NCBI GenBank assembly: GCA_002428965.1
Contig: DIYI01000013.1
Coordinates: forward strand, 1 to 45,600
Origin: Jejuia sp. UBA6058
GTDB lineage: Bacteria; Bacteroidota; Bacteroidia; Flavobacteriales; Flavobacteriaceae
Direction of reading: 5' to 3'
Length of the DNA stretch: 45,600 nt
A program made the translations under genes and the position numbers. Positions 1 to 8,311 of this stretch are shown in pieces; the stretch's first letter is position 1; each line of letters opens with the position of its first letter. Under the pieces are notes generated by a model. The model worked only from the letters and a program-made list of their open reading frames with translations, was not told the DNA's origin and searched no databases.

Positions 1-32
1 AGCTTCAACAAATGCCTCAATCCTTAACGCGG
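1..32. repeat. Edge of an interspersed repeat (partial)
   Basis: Read on the minus strand these bases run GCGTTAAGGATTGAGGCATT and then TTGTTGAAGCT. This resembles the minus-strand reading of the last bases of the window (GATTGAACGGCATGTTTGAG followed by CT). Both lie in the same orientation and both are cut by the window edge. The pattern recalls the GC-rich interspersed repeats common in flavobacterial genomes. No gene can be called in bases 1-57. Confidence 0.4.
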
Positions 33-57
33 AACACCCTGATTATTCTCGTTGTTA

Positions 58-606
58 TTACACTAATTCCTTTTCTAAAGGTTGCGCTACTGGAAAATCT
101 ACCGGCACTTGAGTTGTACTATGTAAATAATTTGAAATTGTTTTTTCTCCTACCAAAGAAATCACATCAATCAAGCTTCCTTTATTATATCCAGCGTTAA
201 AGAAGTTTTCTAAAACATCTGCATCAGTTCTTCCTCTATTTTCGGTAATGTTTTTAGCTAATCTTGCTAGAGAATTTAGTTTATTGTTAAAAGACGCCTC
301 TCCAGCTCTTAGTTCTAAAATCTGCTCATCTGTAAATCCGTTCATTTTTCCAATAGCTGTATGGGCAGATAAACAGTAAATACAGTTGTTCACTTCACTT
401 ACCGCTAAGTTTACCACCTCTTTTTCTTTTGCAGATAAAGATGTCTTTGCATTGGCAAAGTTTAAGTAGTTTTCTAAAGCGGTATCGCTATGTGCATAAG
501 TAGCATATAGGTTAGGTACAAATCCTAAAGCTTTATTTAGATTATCAAAAATCGCTTGATTGTTTTCACTTACTTGTTCTCTTGTTGGTACATTAAATGT
601 GCTCAT
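58..606 (-). CDS. AhpD-like / carboxymuconolactone decarboxylase family peroxidase-related protein
   Basis: The 182-residue product carries the AhpD-type redox centre: Cys75-Ile-Tyr-Cys78 followed by Ser-Ala-His82, preceded by an acidic residue (Glu71) as in the family. AhpD-like proteins use the CxxC pair to reduce peroxides or act as thiol oxidoreductases; the substrate here is unknown. There is no signal peptide, so it should be cytoplasmic. The ATG at 604-606 follows an A/T-rich leader. About 45-57 bp upstream lies a CATCTTTG promoter-like element, and 58 bp beyond that a 15-bp box repeated in front of the next small ORF, so it is probably controlled with that ORF, perhaps by the AraC-type regulator two genes away. 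The family is clear; the physiological role is inferred. Confidence 0.85.
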   Translation of the reverse strand: MSTFNVPTREQVSENNQAIFDNLNKALGFVPNLYATYAHSDTALENYLNFANAKTSLSAKEKEVVNLAVSEVNNCIYCLSAHTAIGKMNGFTDEQILELRAGEASFNNKLNSLARLAKNITENRGRTDADVLENFFNAGYNKGSLIDVISLVGEKTISNYLHSTTQVPVDFPVAQPLEKELV

Positions 607-650
607 TGTTCTAAATTTTAAATTGTTATTATTTTGTTGTAATTAATTGA

Positions 651-663
651 TGGTACAAAGATG
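651..663 (-). promoter_or_regulatory. Promoter-like element, copy 1 (CATCTTTGTACCA)
   Basis: On the minus strand this reads CATCTTTGTACCA, close to the Bacteroidota -7 consensus TAnnTTTG. The same 13 bases recur at 920-932. No good -33 element sits at the expected distance, which fits a promoter needing an activator. It would drive the AhpD-like gene starting at 606. Confidence 0.55.
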
Positions 664-706
664 CGGTTGTTTATACCCTTAAACCATGTAACCATTTCCT
701 TTTAGG

Positions 707-721
707 TTGTCAATTTTTCCC
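707..721 (-). promoter_or_regulatory. 15-bp box GGGAAAAATTGACAA, copy 1
   Basis: The minus strand reads GGGAAAAATTGACAA. An identical box lies at 976-990. In both places the box begins exactly 58 bp upstream of an identical CATCTTTGTACCA motif, while the bases between are unrelated. A conserved operator for an activator, probably the neighbouring AraC-type regulator, is the simplest reading; the binding protein is an inference. Confidence 0.5.
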
Positions 722-724
722 TTA

Positions 725-898
725 CTAATTTGAAGTGACAGAATCCTGTATTACATAAGGCATTTCAGCATCACAATAGAAATCGTGAATATGCTTTTGC
801 TCACAATGTGTTTTTGGTGAAATTGTATTAACAATACTTTTTCTTTTTCCTCTAAATATTTCAATTAAATTGAAAATAGATATATGCTTTAAATTCAT
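725..898 (-). CDS. Small hypothetical protein (57 aa)
   Basis: An open frame of 57 codons with ATG at 896-898 and TAG at 725-727. The N-terminal half is basic and hydrophobic (MNLKHISIFNLIEIF then RGKRK). The C-terminal half is rich in Cys and His, with two Cys (residues 32 and 42) and His residues around them, and an acidic patch near MPYVI. No family was recognised. It is supported as a gene by its own promoter-like motif (920-932) and by the upstream box (976-990), both duplicated in front of the downstream AhpD-like gene. A metal-binding or redox role is only a guess from composition. It lies between the AraC-type regulator and the AhpD-like gene, all on one strand. Confidence 0.45.
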   Translation of the reverse strand: MNLKHISIFNLIEIFRGKRKSIVNTISPKTHCEQKHIHDFYCDAEMPYVIQDSVTSN

Positions 899-919
899 GA
901 CTTTGTTGTTTTTGTTTCT

Positions 920-932
920 TGGTACAAAGATG
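920..932 (-). promoter_or_regulatory. Promoter-like element, copy 2 (CATCTTTGTACCA)
   Basis: Identical 13-base motif to that at 651-663. It lies about 22 bp upstream of the ATG of the 57-residue ORF, with the A-rich leader AAACAAAAACAACAAAG between them. Confidence 0.55.
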
Positions 933-975
933 AATTAAAAGGGAAGGCAATAAAATGAAGAGACTGCCCAAGGTA

Positions 976-990
976 TTGTCAATTTTTCCC
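976..990 (-). promoter_or_regulatory. 15-bp box GGGAAAAATTGACAA, copy 2
   Basis: Identical to the box at 707-721. Its first G is the last base of the TAG stop codon of the AraC-type gene, so the putative operator overlaps the 3' end of its likely regulator gene. It starts 58 bp upstream of the promoter-like motif at 920-932. Confidence 0.5.
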
Positions 991-1832
991 TAAGAAGCCT
1001 TTTTGAGTTGTTTTTTAAAGTCTGAAGGTGATAAAGACGTATGTTTCTTGAATAATCGACTTAAATGTGATGCATCATCAAAACCAATATCATAGGCGAT
1101 TTCCTTTGCAGTTTTATCCGTATAAATCAATAATCGTTTTGCTTCGAGAATTATACGCTCGTGGATAATTTGTAGTGGACTTGTATTCAGCTTCGCGAAA
1201 TTATTGGATAGTGTTTTAGGAGATTTAAACAATTTATCTGCATAAAATGAAACGCTATGCTCTGTTTTAAAGTGAGTTTCAACCAATAAATTAAAATCTC
1301 TCAATAAATCTATTTTGGTATTTGTTGCTGTTTCAGTAAATCCTTCTTTAGCCTTTAGCAAACGTGTACTAATTATAATGAAACGCGCCATCAACATCCG
1401 TAGCATTTCTGCTTGTATAGTGTCCTTAGTTTCTAATTCGTCCAAAAACACCTCATGCAAAATATCCAGTTTTCGTTGTTCCTTGGAATCTAATTCTATA
1501 ATTGGAATGTGAACATTTCCAAAGAACAGTAACCCTGCACAACTCACTTCTTGGTCGTGGTCTTTAATACAATAAAACTCCCTGTTAAATTGATACACCA
1601 CCAAATCTTTTCCAGAAATAAACTGAAAATACTGCACTACTGTTAACGCTAAAATACTATTAGGGGCAATGGTATACGGAATACTATCCACCACAATTTC
1701 TGCTTTAGAAGTGGTGGTTCTAATAAAAGTGTATAATTCTGGCTGTTTTGAAGTTCTAAAGGATTCTAGTAATTCCTCATTCCCGATTTTAAGAATGGCA
1801 TTGGTAGAAAACTCTGTGAATGTGTTTTGCAT
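990..1832 (-). CDS. AraC family transcriptional regulator
   Basis: 280 residues. The last hundred form an AraC/XylS double helix-turn-helix: the segment around FYADKLFKSPKTLSNNFAKL is the first HTH, and IAYDIGFDDASHLSRLFKKH with the following SLSPSDFKK is the canonical second HTH. The first ~165 residues resemble a cupin-like sensing domain (beta-rich, with EFYCIKDHDQEVSCAGLLFF). It is soluble. Members usually activate neighbouring genes in response to a small molecule. Immediately downstream on the same strand lie the 57-residue ORF and the AhpD-like gene, each behind an identical box and promoter motif; these are the natural candidate targets. The ligand is unknown. Confidence 0.9.
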   Translation of the reverse strand: MQNTFTEFSTNAILKIGNEELLESFRTSKQPELYTFIRTTTSKAEIVVDSIPYTIAPNSILALTVVQYFQFISGKDLVVYQFNREFYCIKDHDQEVSCAGLLFFGNVHIPIIELDSKEQRKLDILHEVFLDELETKDTIQAEMLRMLMARFIIISTRLLKAKEGFTETATNTKIDLLRDFNLLVETHFKTEHSVSFYADKLFKSPKTLSNNFAKLNTSPLQIIHERIILEAKRLLIYTDKTAKEIAYDIGFDDASHLSRLFKKHTSLSPSDFKKQLKKAS

Positions 1833-1886
1833 TATTCATCAGTCGTGATATTCACAGAACATTACAACCAGTGTATATGGAACAAA

Positions 1887-3317
1887 TCACTTTTCAAATT
1901 TATATAGTTCGTATAAACCTCTTTTTTTGTTAAAACTCCCCCAAATGTAATTGTCTCTATATTCAAACATGCTTTGTAGTGGGGCATTGATTAGATTTTG
2001 AGATTTGATAAACGCTTTTAGTTTATCAAATCCATTTATTGGAATATCCCCGTCAATATGGTTAAAATTATAATCAAACAAACAATCTACTCTGGTTGAT
2101 TTACTACTTATATAAGCTTCAAAGGACTCTAATATAAGTACCGCAGCTAGTCCACCAACCACACCGCCAATTATTGCAATTGCTGCTCCATTTTCTTTTA
2201 AAGCGCCACCTAGAGTAATTATTATTAAGTCATCTTTTTTGTAGGCCGATATACCAACATTAGAATTTGTAAGCTGTCTTAAAAACGAGTTACTATTTTT
2301 CCTGTTTTTATTACGTTCAATTTTGCCGTCGGCTATAATTACAGGCGTATTTTTAAAGCTAATTTCTTCTTCATCTTTTACTTCAAAAACTTTTATAATA
2401 GTCTCTTTTTCTAAATCGTAAACTGCAAATACCAGTTTATCGAGAGTAACGTAAAAACTAAAATATAAGTTATCTAAAATGAATGAATTAGATTCTGAAC
2501 GCAACTCTTCTTTTGTGAATCCTTGTTTAGGAACTTGAAAATATTTGTAGTTACCATTTTTAATGTCAATTTGAATTATGTTCGTTTTACTTGAGACATT
2601 ATCATTTGTTACAGTAATTACCCCATCTTTACAATATATTTTATTTATTGCAGAAGTAGTTTCAATAGAATTAGGAATGTTAAAATTTATTCGGCTTGAT
2701 GCTTTTTTTGAGGGGTGTTCCTTACTAGTTATTAAATAGTGCAACGTAGTTTCAAGACCATTAAATTTTTCAAAGCGTTCGGAAGATAAGTCTATTAGTT
2801 TTTCATTTACCGAACCATCAAGAGCTATCTCATGTAATTTAAGAACGGAAGTGTTTTTCTTAATTGAAAGTAGGTATAGTGTACTGCCTTCTTGAAACGT
2901 TTCAATAAGATATTCTTTTTTCAAGTCTAAACCAATAGTTTGGATACCGACAGTTTGAGTGTCATAATCAATTTCAACCCTGTCGAATATGGAGTTATTG
3001 AAATTTTTTAAAAAAACAACATGCTTATTTTGAGCGCAGAAACCTGCAACAGGCAAAGTAGCTTTCTTAGTTAGGTTTTGAGCTACAAATTCTGATATTA
3101 TTTCCTTGTTGTTATTGAATAAAAAATACTTTGTAAGTTTTCGATGCTTGAATATAAAAGATAAGTTACCAGAAGTATTATCAACAGCCTGAAGTACCTC
3201 GTTAGGTGTTTTGTACTTTTCTCCAGAACGAGCATTTATATAACACCAAACATCTTCTTGGGCCAATGATCCAAAAATTGAGAATACTATAAAAATTGAG
3301 CTTAGTATAATTCTCAT
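1887..3317 (-). CDS. Secreted protein of unknown function (tandem paralogue B)
   Basis: The open frame extends to a TTG at 3374, but the internal ATG at 3315-3317 gives a clear signal peptide (MRIILSSIFIVFSIFGSLAQ), so that start is preferred; the product is about 476 residues. It is paralogous to the gene just upstream: both share the order PNSIETTS/PNAIETTS, a FKNTP motif, an SFLRQL/KFLRKI stretch with GISAYKKD/GIAVYKKD, and a late RVDCLFDYNF/RIDCLFNDNF motif. Where the paralogue has a Gly/Met-rich loop, this one has a hydrophobic glycine-containing stretch (ENGAAIAIIGGVVGGLAAV) that could cross a membrane. It is probably periplasmic or cell-surface. No family was recognised. Confidence 0.75.
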   Translation of the reverse strand: MRIILSSIFIVFSIFGSLAQEDVWCYINARSGEKYKTPNEVLQAVDNTSGNLSFIFKHRKLTKYFLFNNNKEIISEFVAQNLTKKATLPVAGFCAQNKHVVFLKNFNNSIFDRVEIDYDTQTVGIQTIGLDLKKEYLIETFQEGSTLYLLSIKKNTSVLKLHEIALDGSVNEKLIDLSSERFEKFNGLETTLHYLITSKEHPSKKASSRINFNIPNSIETTSAINKIYCKDGVITVTNDNVSSKTNIIQIDIKNGNYKYFQVPKQGFTKEELRSESNSFILDNLYFSFYVTLDKLVFAVYDLEKETIIKVFEVKDEEEISFKNTPVIIADGKIERNKNRKNSNSFLRQLTNSNVGISAYKKDDLIIITLGGALKENGAAIAIIGGVVGGLAAVLILESFEAYISSKSTRVDCLFDYNFNHIDGDIPINGFDKLKAFIKSQNLINAPLQSMFEYRDNYIWGSFNKKRGLYELYKFEK

Positions 3318-3357
3318 TTTGGTAGAAAGATAATGTTTGTTAAGCATAAATAATATT

Positions 3358-4887
3358 TTAATCTTCAAACTCAACTAAATGATAATTTCTGTCACCAGTA
3401 TCTAAATATCCAAAATATAATTTATCAAAATGCCAAAACAGGTTCTTTAGTTCGGGTCTGTTTTTAAGACTGTTTTGACCAAGTTGCTTGTATCCTTTTT
3501 CTGGGATAGAGCTCTTTTTTGAAGTGTTTTTAAAAGACTCTTCAAAAGTTTTAATACGATCGAAGATATTTTCAGAAATCTCTCCCATTAGGTGCTCAAA
3601 GTTGTCGTTAAATAAACAGTCGATTCTAACCGTTTTAGTTGAAGAATAACCTCCGTAGGCAAAAAAAGTTGGATTAAAACTAACGCTTACTGGCCCAAAA
3701 CCACCCATAGGTACAGCTCCAAAGCCACCCATAGGCATCATGCCACCGCCACTGCGTATTTCTTTCTTGCTTCCCAAAGTAATTCTGTTTTGCCCATCTT
3801 TTTTATAGACTGCTATACCAATATCCCCAGCTGAAATTTTTCTAAGAAATTTGCTAGTAGCTTCCATCTCACGACTTCTCTTTCCTGCAATAAAAGCAGG
3901 CCCTTCTTGGATGATCGGCGTGTTTTTAAAGGTAATTGAGTCTTCTTTTTTAAGGACGATTTCTTTTAATAACTTCTGTGTTTTAAAATCTTTTACAGTA
4001 AAAGCCATGGTAGATGATGACGATTTAATTTGGAAGATTTTATTATCATATAGGTATGAATTATAATTGGTAAATTCACTTTCACCATCAATTTTTGGAT
4101 GATTTACACTTGTTTTCTCCAGTTCAAAAGTACTTGGGTCAATTGAAATTATTTTTGTATTACTACGATTATTATCAAAAGTGAATACAAAATCATTATC
4201 TATGATATATAATTTATTCGGTCTTGATGTGGTTTCAATAGCATTGGGAGTTTTATTATCCATTTTTACTAAAGATCCTTGTGTGAACCCTTTCGTTACA
4301 AGAAAATCGTAAGCCTTTTTTAGATAACCGTTTTTAATTTCTTCTAAAAAATCAAACGACACTGTCTTCTTATCTGAGATTTTGCCATCATTAAAGAGAT
4401 AGAAGTTTACATTGCTAGTTCCTCTTGATGCACTCATTAAATAAAATATGCCTTTGTGCGATATACTTTCTACGTAGGCCTCTTTTTTTAATTTAAATTC
4501 AAGTGTTTTGGCTACAGAACTCTTTTGTAAAAAATCTATGTTTAACTCACCGAGTTTTTTTCGGCTATTATTGGTGTAAAAAATTGAATAACTTCCATCT
4601 TTATTTATTTGATATCCTATAAATTCTTTAAAAGAACTTGGTAGGCTTTGACAAAAAATCTCACTCTTTAGGATAAGGTTTTTATCAAATAAAAATGCCT
4701 TTGAAATATCTGAGTCTTCCACAAAAAGAACTAATTCTCCTGTTGCTTCGTTTGAAATTGCCAAAGATTCTTTACCGTCGTAAAAGGTGCTTCTATAACC
4801 AAAGGGTATGGATAAAACTTCCTTTTGAGCTATTAATTGGGTGGATATTAGAAGAATTAATAAGGGTAGAATAGATTTTACATTCAT
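3358..4887 (-). CDS. Secreted protein of unknown function (tandem paralogue A)
   Basis: 509 residues with a signal peptide (MNVKSILPLLILLISTQLIA, cleavage near Gln21). The pattern of short strands with repeated aromatic and charged residues suggests a beta-rich, possibly propeller-like fold, but no known domain was recognised. Residues about 380-413 form a Gly/Met/Phe-rich loop (GGGMMPMGGFGAVPMGGFGP) missing from the paralogue downstream, which carries a hydrophobic segment there. Shared motifs are PNAIETTS (about 214-221), FKNTPI (about 320-325) and RIDCLF (about 421-426). The two genes are on the same strand with about 40 bp between this stop and the preferred start of the next, so they are probably cotranscribed. 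Confidence 0.75.
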   Translation of the reverse strand: MNVKSILPLLILLISTQLIAQKEVLSIPFGYRSTFYDGKESLAISNEATGELVLFVEDSDISKAFLFDKNLILKSEIFCQSLPSSFKEFIGYQINKDGSYSIFYTNNSRKKLGELNIDFLQKSSVAKTLEFKLKKEAYVESISHKGIFYLMSASRGTSNVNFYLFNDGKISDKKTVSFDFLEEIKNGYLKKAYDFLVTKGFTQGSLVKMDNKTPNAIETTSRPNKLYIIDNDFVFTFDNNRSNTKIISIDPSTFELEKTSVNHPKIDGESEFTNYNSYLYDNKIFQIKSSSSTMAFTVKDFKTQKLLKEIVLKKEDSITFKNTPIIQEGPAFIAGKRSREMEATSKFLRKISAGDIGIAVYKKDGQNRITLGSKKEIRSGGGMMPMGGFGAVPMGGFGPVSVSFNPTFFAYGGYSSTKTVRIDCLFNDNFEHLMGEISENIFDRIKTFEESFKNTSKKSSIPEKGYKQLGQNSLKNRPELKNLFWHFDKLYFGYLDTGDRNYHLVEFED

Positions 4888-4961
4888 GTTAATAGATTTT
4901 ACTGGAACATGAAGTAAATGTAAGAAATATATGATTTTAAAGCTCTTAAAAAAGTAAAGAT

Positions 4962-7031
4962 TTAACTGATCTTTAATCCATTCGAAACAACATGTTCAGA
5001 ATCAGGATTTACAAACACCAATTTCCCTTCAGGAGTTTCTGTCATTAAAATCATACCCTGACTTTCAACACCTCGTAATGCTCTTGGTGCTAAATTTACT
5101 AAAACAGTAACACGCTTGCCAACAACTTCTTCAGCAGAAAAGCTTTCAGCAATACCCGAAACAATAGTTCTGGTGTCAATACCTGTATCTACCTTAAGCT
5201 TCAATAATTTTTTGGTTTTTGGCATTTTTTCAGCTTCTAAAATAGTACCAACGCGAATGTCTAGTTTGGTAAAATCTTCAAAAGTAATAGTATCTTTTTG
5301 TGGTTCTACGGTTTTATTCGCAGCTTCATTGACTTTTTTACTAGCTTCCAATTTATCTAACTGCTTTTGTATCGTTGTGTCTTCTATTTTAGAGAATAGT
5401 AGTTCTGCTTTTCCAATTTGGTGACCTGCTGGTAATAATACTTCTTTGGTGGTAATGTCGTTCCATGTGGATTCTGCATCAAGTGCGGAATGACAAAGGA
5501 TATTTTTGAGTTTTGTGGAAGTAAACGGCAAAAATGGCTCGCTCAACGTTGCTAAAGCAGAAGCTATTTGAAGTGCCAAATACATAATGGTTTTAGTACG
5601 TGCTTCGTCTTCTTTAATTACCTTCCAAGGTTCAGCATCGGCTAAATACTTATTTCCTAAACGTGCTAAATTCATTAGCTCTTGTCCTGCTTCTCTAAAA
5701 CGATAGCGCTCGATGGAACTCGCAATAACATCAGGATAAGCTTTTACTGCAGCTAAAGTTTCTTCATCTACTTCAGTAAATTCAGAAGGTTCTGGAACAA
5801 TGCCAGCATAATACTTATTTGTGAGTACCACCACGCGATTAATGAAGTTTCCAAAAATGGCTACTAATTCGTTATTATTTCTAGCTTGAAAATCTTTCCA
5901 AGTAAAATCGTTATCCTTAGTTTCTGGGGCATTTGCATTTAACGCATATCGTAATACATCCTGCTGACCAGGAAATTCTTCCAAATATTCTGGCAACCAA
6001 ACTGCCCAATTCTTGGAAGTGGATAATTTATTACCTTCTAAATTTAAGAACTCATTAGCAGGCACATTTTCTGGTAAAATATAGTTGCCTTCAGCTTTTA
6101 ACATCGCTGGAAAAATAATACAGTGAAATACAATATTATCCTTTCCGATGAAGTGAACAAGCTTTGTGTCTTTGTCCTTCCAGTACGGTTCCCAACCTTT
6201 TCCTTCGCGTTCTGCCCATTCCTTGGTTGAAGAAATATAGCCAATAGGGGCATCGAACCATACATACAATACTTTGCCTTCACCTCCTTCTGCAGGCACA
6301 GGAATTCCCCAATCTAAATCGCGAGTTACCGCTCTTGGACGTAATCCATCATCAATCCATGATTTACATTGTCCATAAACATTAGATTTCCAATCTTTTT
6401 TATGACCTTCTAAAATCCATTCTTTCAAAAAGGCTTCATGTTTATCCAAAGGTAAAAACCAATGTTTAGTTCGCTTTAAAGTTGGCGTATTGCCAGTTAT
6501 GGCAGATTTTGGATTAATTAAATCTGTTGCGTTATGACTGGTGCCACAATTTTCACATTGATCGCCATAACTTTCCTCATAACCACAATTTGGACAAGTC
6601 CCCACAACGAATCTATCTGCTAAAAACTGGTTCGCTTCCTCATCATATAACTGCTCTGTAGTTTCCTCAATAAATTCACCTTTAGCATCCAAGGTTTTAA
6701 AAAATTCAGAAGCCGTATCGTGATGAATTTGCGCCGATGTGCGTGAATAATTGTCATAAGTAATCCCGAAGTCTTCAAAAGATTTTTTAATAATCGCATG
6801 GTACTTATCTACAATGTCTTGAGGTGTAACACCTTCATTTTTCGCTTTAATTGTAATAGGTACACCATGTTCATCACTTCCACCGATAAACACTACTTCA
6901 TTTCCTGTTAGGCGCAGGTATCGCGCGTATATATCTGCAGGCACGTAAACTCCTGCCAAATGTCCAATATGAATTGGGCCATTAGTGTAAGGTAATGCTG
7001 TAGTAATAGTGTATCTTTTCGGTTTACTCAT
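4962..7031 (-). CDS. metG: Methionine-tRNA ligase with C-terminal tRNA-binding domain
   Basis: 689 residues. Class I aminoacyl-tRNA synthetase charging tRNA-Met. Visible signatures are HIGH at residues 21-24, the KMSKS-type loop KLSTS at 335-339, and a zinc knuckle with CPNCG and CENCG near 145-162. The last ~100 residues (from FTKLDIRVGTILEAEKMPK) are the EMAP/Trbp111-like tRNA-binding domain that dimerises many bacterial MetRS. Between the anticodon-binding domain and a Lys-rich linker, residues about 510-520 read CHSALDAES, the translation of a short palindromic repeat inserted in frame (5471-5491). It stands between the tandem unknown paralogues and a divergent peptidase gene, about 70 bp from the latter. 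Confidence 0.97.
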   Translation of the reverse strand: MSKPKRYTITTALPYTNGPIHIGHLAGVYVPADIYARYLRLTGNEVVFIGGSDEHGVPITIKAKNEGVTPQDIVDKYHAIIKKSFEDFGITYDNYSRTSAQIHHDTASEFFKTLDAKGEFIEETTEQLYDEEANQFLADRFVVGTCPNCGYEESYGDQCENCGTSHNATDLINPKSAITGNTPTLKRTKHWFLPLDKHEAFLKEWILEGHKKDWKSNVYGQCKSWIDDGLRPRAVTRDLDWGIPVPAEGGEGKVLYVWFDAPIGYISSTKEWAEREGKGWEPYWKDKDTKLVHFIGKDNIVFHCIIFPAMLKAEGNYILPENVPANEFLNLEGNKLSTSKNWAVWLPEYLEEFPGQQDVLRYALNANAPETKDNDFTWKDFQARNNNELVAIFGNFINRVVVLTNKYYAGIVPEPSEFTEVDEETLAAVKAYPDVIASSIERYRFREAGQELMNLARLGNKYLADAEPWKVIKEDEARTKTIMYLALQIASALATLSEPFLPFTSTKLKNILCHSALDAESTWNDITTKEVLLPAGHQIGKAELLFSKIEDTTIQKQLDKLEASKKVNEAANKTVEPQKDTITFEDFTKLDIRVGTILEAEKMPKTKKLLKLKVDTGIDTRTIVSGIAESFSAEEVVGKRVTVLVNLAPRALRGVESQGMILMTETPEGKLVFVNPDSEHVVSNGLKIS
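5471..5491. repeat. Short palindromic repeat inside metG
   Basis: The sequence ATTCTGCATCAAGTGCGGAAT is an imperfect inverted repeat around CAAG. On the minus strand it lies within GTCATTCCGCACTTGATGCA, which translates as part of CHSALDAES. This matches the style of small palindromic elements seen across bacterial genomes that can sit in frame in surface loops. Related palindromes lie between atpD and atpC (33823-33884). Confidence 0.7.
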
Positions 7032-7100
7032 CCGTCATAAATTTGGGCGTAAAAGTACACATTTTAAAGGCTTATTGGAAAAAAAATGTACATTTACATT

Positions 7101-8120
7101 ATGCAGAAAAACCTACTGATTTTAAGCTTATGTTTTACTGTTTTTTTGTTTGGGCCTCAACAATTAAAAGGTCAAAATAACTCTACTGATAAAGACAATA
7201 AAGATTTGAAGCAACCACCATTTTTAAAAGAAGGAGACACTGTAGCCATTGTTGCACCAGCTGGAATTTTAAAAAATAGAGAAGGAGAAATAAATAAAGC
7301 GAAAATGATCTTAAAAAATTGGGGGTTACATGCAATTGTAGGCAAGCATGTATTTAACCAGGGAAAGCACTTTGCTGGAACCGATGATGAACGTTGTGAA
7401 GATTTTCAAAATGCTTTGGACGATAGCTCTATAAGTGCAATTTGGTGCGCTCGTGGTGGTTATGGCAGTGTTAGGATTTTGGATAAATTAGATTGGACTA
7501 AGTTTAAGACGAATCCGAAATGGATTATTGGTTATTCTGATATCACAGCTATCCATAGTGAAGTGCATAATTTGGGATTTCAATCGCTTCACGCAATGAT
7601 GTGTACAAACCTCCAAGATGATGCCGAAACTATAAAAGAAACCATTGCTACCTTTAAGAGTGCTGTTTTTGGAACACCACAGAATTATGCTTTAGAAGGT
7701 TCAAAGTATAATAAATTGGGTATAGTTTCAGCACAGATAGTTGGAGGTAACTTGACTATTTTACATACTATGTTAGGCTCTAAAACAAGTATTGATACTT
7801 CTGGAAAAATTCTATTCATAGAAGAAATAGGCGAATACAAATATCATATCGATCGCATGCTACAAAGTTTAAAGCGCGCTGGATATTTTGATGATTGTGC
7901 AGGTGTTATTATTGGTGATATGACCAAAATTAAACGTAACACCACCCCTTGGGGTTCATCCATAGAACAGCTTATAATAGATGTACTTTCAGACTATAAT
8001 TTTCCAATTGCCTTTAATATGAAAGCTGGTCACGAAAAGGATAATCGTGCCTTAATTTTTGGTAAGATAGTAACTCTTAAAGTGGATATAGCGCAATCAA
8101 GTATTGAATTTCGTAATTAG
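7101..8120 (+). CDS. S66 family LD-carboxypeptidase, secreted
   Basis: An ATG at 7086 is also in frame, but the ATG at 7101 gives a cleaner signal peptide (MQKNLLILSLCFTVFLFGPQ, cleavage after about residue 25). The mature protein has the S66 (LdcA/MccF) layout: a core beginning GDTVAIVAPAG, the CARGGYGSVRIL segment, the serine nucleophile in GYSD (Ser146), the acidic residue in FIEEIGEY (Glu241 or 242) and the catalytic histidine in AGHEKDNRAL (His311). Such enzymes remove the terminal D-Ala from muropeptide tetrapeptides in peptidoglycan recycling, although MccF-type relatives cleave other amides. A signal peptide is unusual for the classical cytoplasmic enzyme and implies periplasmic action. 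Transcribed divergently from metG. Confidence 0.9.
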   Translation: MQKNLLILSLCFTVFLFGPQQLKGQNNSTDKDNKDLKQPPFLKEGDTVAIVAPAGILKNREGEINKAKMILKNWGLHAIVGKHVFNQGKHFAGTDDERCEDFQNALDDSSISAIWCARGGYGSVRILDKLDWTKFKTNPKWIIGYSDITAIHSEVHNLGFQSLHAMMCTNLQDDAETIKETIATFKSAVFGTPQNYALEGSKYNKLGIVSAQIVGGNLTILHTMLGSKTSIDTSGKILFIEEIGEYKYHIDRMLQSLKRAGYFDDCAGVIIGDMTKIKRNTTPWGSSIEQLIIDVLSDYNFPIAFNMKAGHEKDNRALIFGKIVTLKVDIAQSSIEFRN

Positions 8121-8311
8121 CATTATTCATTTCAGAAACACTTTTGCTACTTTATTTTGCCTAAACATCTAATGTTTTTTGTAGGTTGAAATTTGCGTTT
8201 TATAGTTGCAACATGTGTTTCAACGTAAATTAAGTTACAAACAGCTATTATATTTAATAATCATAGAGATGTATACTAACATTGTGGAGGAATAATTAAA
8301 AAACCCCAACT

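Noticed and set aside
1..57. Possible partial gene at the window start
   Set aside because: The reverse strand has no start codon and only short open stretches before the edge; the sequence matches a repeat better.
12..200. Antisense frame over the AhpD-like gene
   Set aside because: It is a shadow of the real gene, with no promoter or separate signal.
8121..8311. Riboswitch upstream of the small secreted protein
   Set aside because: Only short inverted halves (GTTGAAA/TTTCAAC) are visible; no recognised riboswitch core.
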